Shown piece after piece: positions 21,046 through 21,570 of a stretch of 21,570 nucleotides of DNA; the stretch's first letter is position 1; each line of letters begins with the position of its first letter. The DNA lies in the IMG/VR virus record IMGVR_UViG_3300042295_000033, positions 1 to 21,570 of that record. One strand, given 5' to 3'. This DNA is from a virus. The position numbers and the translations under genes were made by a program. Under the pieces are notes generated by a model. The model was not told the origin of the DNA. It was given only the letters and a program-made list of their open reading frames with translations, and made no database searches.

Positions 21046-21535
21046 TTAAAGCCTCTATATCGTTAGAGCAAAGCAATGGAATTAAATCGTTTATACGGCT
21101 ATCTGGTAGTTCCCACCACGGGTTTTCTAGGAGTCTCTCTATCTGACTCCGAGTGAACCTGAACTTTAGAGCTATTGCCGGATTTCCTGCTGCAATTGCA
21201 TAAGCCGGAATATCCTTTACGACCACAGAGTTGGCAGCTATTACGGCTCCATCTCCAATCGTGACCCCAGATAATATTGTTGACCCTGAGCCTATCCATA
21301 CATCATTACCTATGACTACGTCACCCTTAGTGGCTGGATGACCTTTGCCGTGATGATTAAATACGTCTTTGTGGATGTGTCCGAACGGATAAGTAGTTAC
21401 CCAATCCGTCCTGTGATTACCACCTATAAAGATCGTTACGTTATCAGCAATCGAACAAAAGGAGCCTACCTTTACATCAGCTCCTTCTCCCCAATCACGA
21501 ACTCTAATATTCTCTAGTCCGTATGTGTAGCGCAT
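21026..21535 (-). CDS. Hexapeptide-repeat (Vat/CatB-like) O-acetyltransferase
   Basis: A 169-residue protein of the left-handed beta-helix acetyltransferase group. Residues 17-39 begin the helix (GADVKVGSFCSIADNVTIFI), followed by GGNHRTDWVTTYPFG, in which His41 is in the place of the catalytic His of the xenobiotic (Vat/CatB) acetyltransferase family. After a loop (KDVFNHHGKGHPATKG), hexapeptide turns continue (DVVIGNDVWIGSGSTIL, SGVTIGDGAVIAANSVVVK) with the family's DIPAYAIAAGNPA acetyl-CoA segment at 108-120. The end WWELPDSRINDLIPLL is typical. Trimeric enzymes of this form acetylate sugars or small molecules. In a phage, modification of host O-antigen or another glycan is more likely than drug resistance, but that is inference. 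The ATG overlaps the upstream stop (TAATG). Confidence 0.88.
   Translation of the reverse strand: MRYTYGLENIRVRDWGEGADVKVGSFCSIADNVTIFIGGNHRTDWVTTYPFGHIHKDVFNHHGKGHPATKGDVVIGNDVWIGSGSTILSGVTIGDGAVIAANSVVVKDIPAYAIAAGNPAIALKFRFTRSQIERLLENPWWELPDSRINDLIPLLCSNDIEALIAAKNA
21043..21055 (-). promoter_or_regulatory. Shine-Dalgarno and TTG start of the methyltransferase gene
   Basis: GAGG at 21052-21055 lies 6 bases (CTTTAA) before TTG at 21043-21045. The TAA immediately before TTG is in the same frame, so the frame cannot begin further upstream. This ribosome-binding site decides the start. Confidence 0.75.
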
Positions 21536-21570
21536 TACTTCTTTTTGGCTTTGTTTGTCTTTGTACGTGA
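21535..21570 (-). CDS. C-terminal end of an unknown gene, partial
   Basis: The last 36 bases hold an open minus-strand frame that ends with the Lys-rich SRTKTNKAKKK and a TAA. This stop overlaps the ATG of the acetyltransferase gene (TAATG), a junction seen several times in this operon. The rest lies outside the window, so no function can be given. Confidence 0.45.
   Translation of the reverse strand, partial: SRTKTNKAKKK

Noticed and set aside
21026-21535. Antibiotic (chloramphenicol or streptogramin) resistance by the Vat/CatB-like acetyltransferase
   Set aside because: The fold is shared with many sugar acetyltransferases and the neighbours are glycan-type enzymes. Nothing in the sequence points to drug binding.
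1-21570. Prophage, CRISPR, tRNA or attachment-site signals
   Set aside because: No integrase, repressor, spaced short repeats, cloverleaf sequence or host gene was found. The window is a continuous virion gene block.

Overview
This window is part of the late (virion) region of a tailed double-stranded DNA phage, most likely a short-tailed podovirus. Every supported gene lies on the minus strand, so transcription runs from high to low coordinates. Genes are packed with gaps of 0-79 bases and many stop/start overlaps (TAATG or ATGA). There are no rRNA, tRNA, integrase, repressor or CRISPR signals. The host cannot be read from the sequence. The moderate A+T content and the style of the tail-fibre domains fit a virus of an aquatic Gram-negative bacterium, but that is inference.

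Layout in transcription order. (1) 21570-19761: the tail of an unknown gene, then three sugar-modification-type genes (hexapeptide acetyltransferase, SAM methyltransferase, GT-A glycosyltransferase). A hairpin lies between the last two. (2) 19742-18103: terminase small and large subunits. (3) 18073-13782: portal, a small protein, scaffold and major capsid protein, followed at once by a rho-independent terminator. (4) 13734-11260: a small unknown protein, a second GT-A glycosyltransferase, a head-tail adaptor and two small beta-rich tail or decoration proteins. (5) 11259-8328: a protein built of nine exact 20-residue repeats, a P22 gp10-like tail hub/nozzle protein and a beta-sandwich protein. 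(6) 8328-2912: an ejection (internal virion) cassette of five genes, from a small GNAT-like protein to a 682-residue ejection protein. (7) 2910-1: a tail-fibre locus with an N-terminal anchor-type fibre, a GIY-YIG homing endonuclease, a second fibre protein, a small conserved protein and a large fibre running off the left edge.

How the genes work together: terminase loads DNA through the portal into a capsid formed on the scaffold. Adaptor and hub close the portal and form the short tail. The ejection proteins would extend a DNA conduit through the host envelope. Fibres and beta-sandwich proteins would bind the surface. The family match (SU10/DUF5309-like capsid and adaptor) with a P22-like portal, hub and ejection order suggests a podovirus of the broad SU10/P22-like assembly type.

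The most notable points are the perfectly phased 9 x 20-residue repeat protein, a capsid-distal terminator with no room for a promoter behind it, a tail-tip cassette shared by two genes 9 kb apart, a homing endonuclease between fibre genes whose last codons hold the next gene's Shine-Dalgarno sequence, and the glycan-modification genes on both sides of the packaging/head block. I saw no clear evidence of a wholly new type of system; most genes fit known virion roles.
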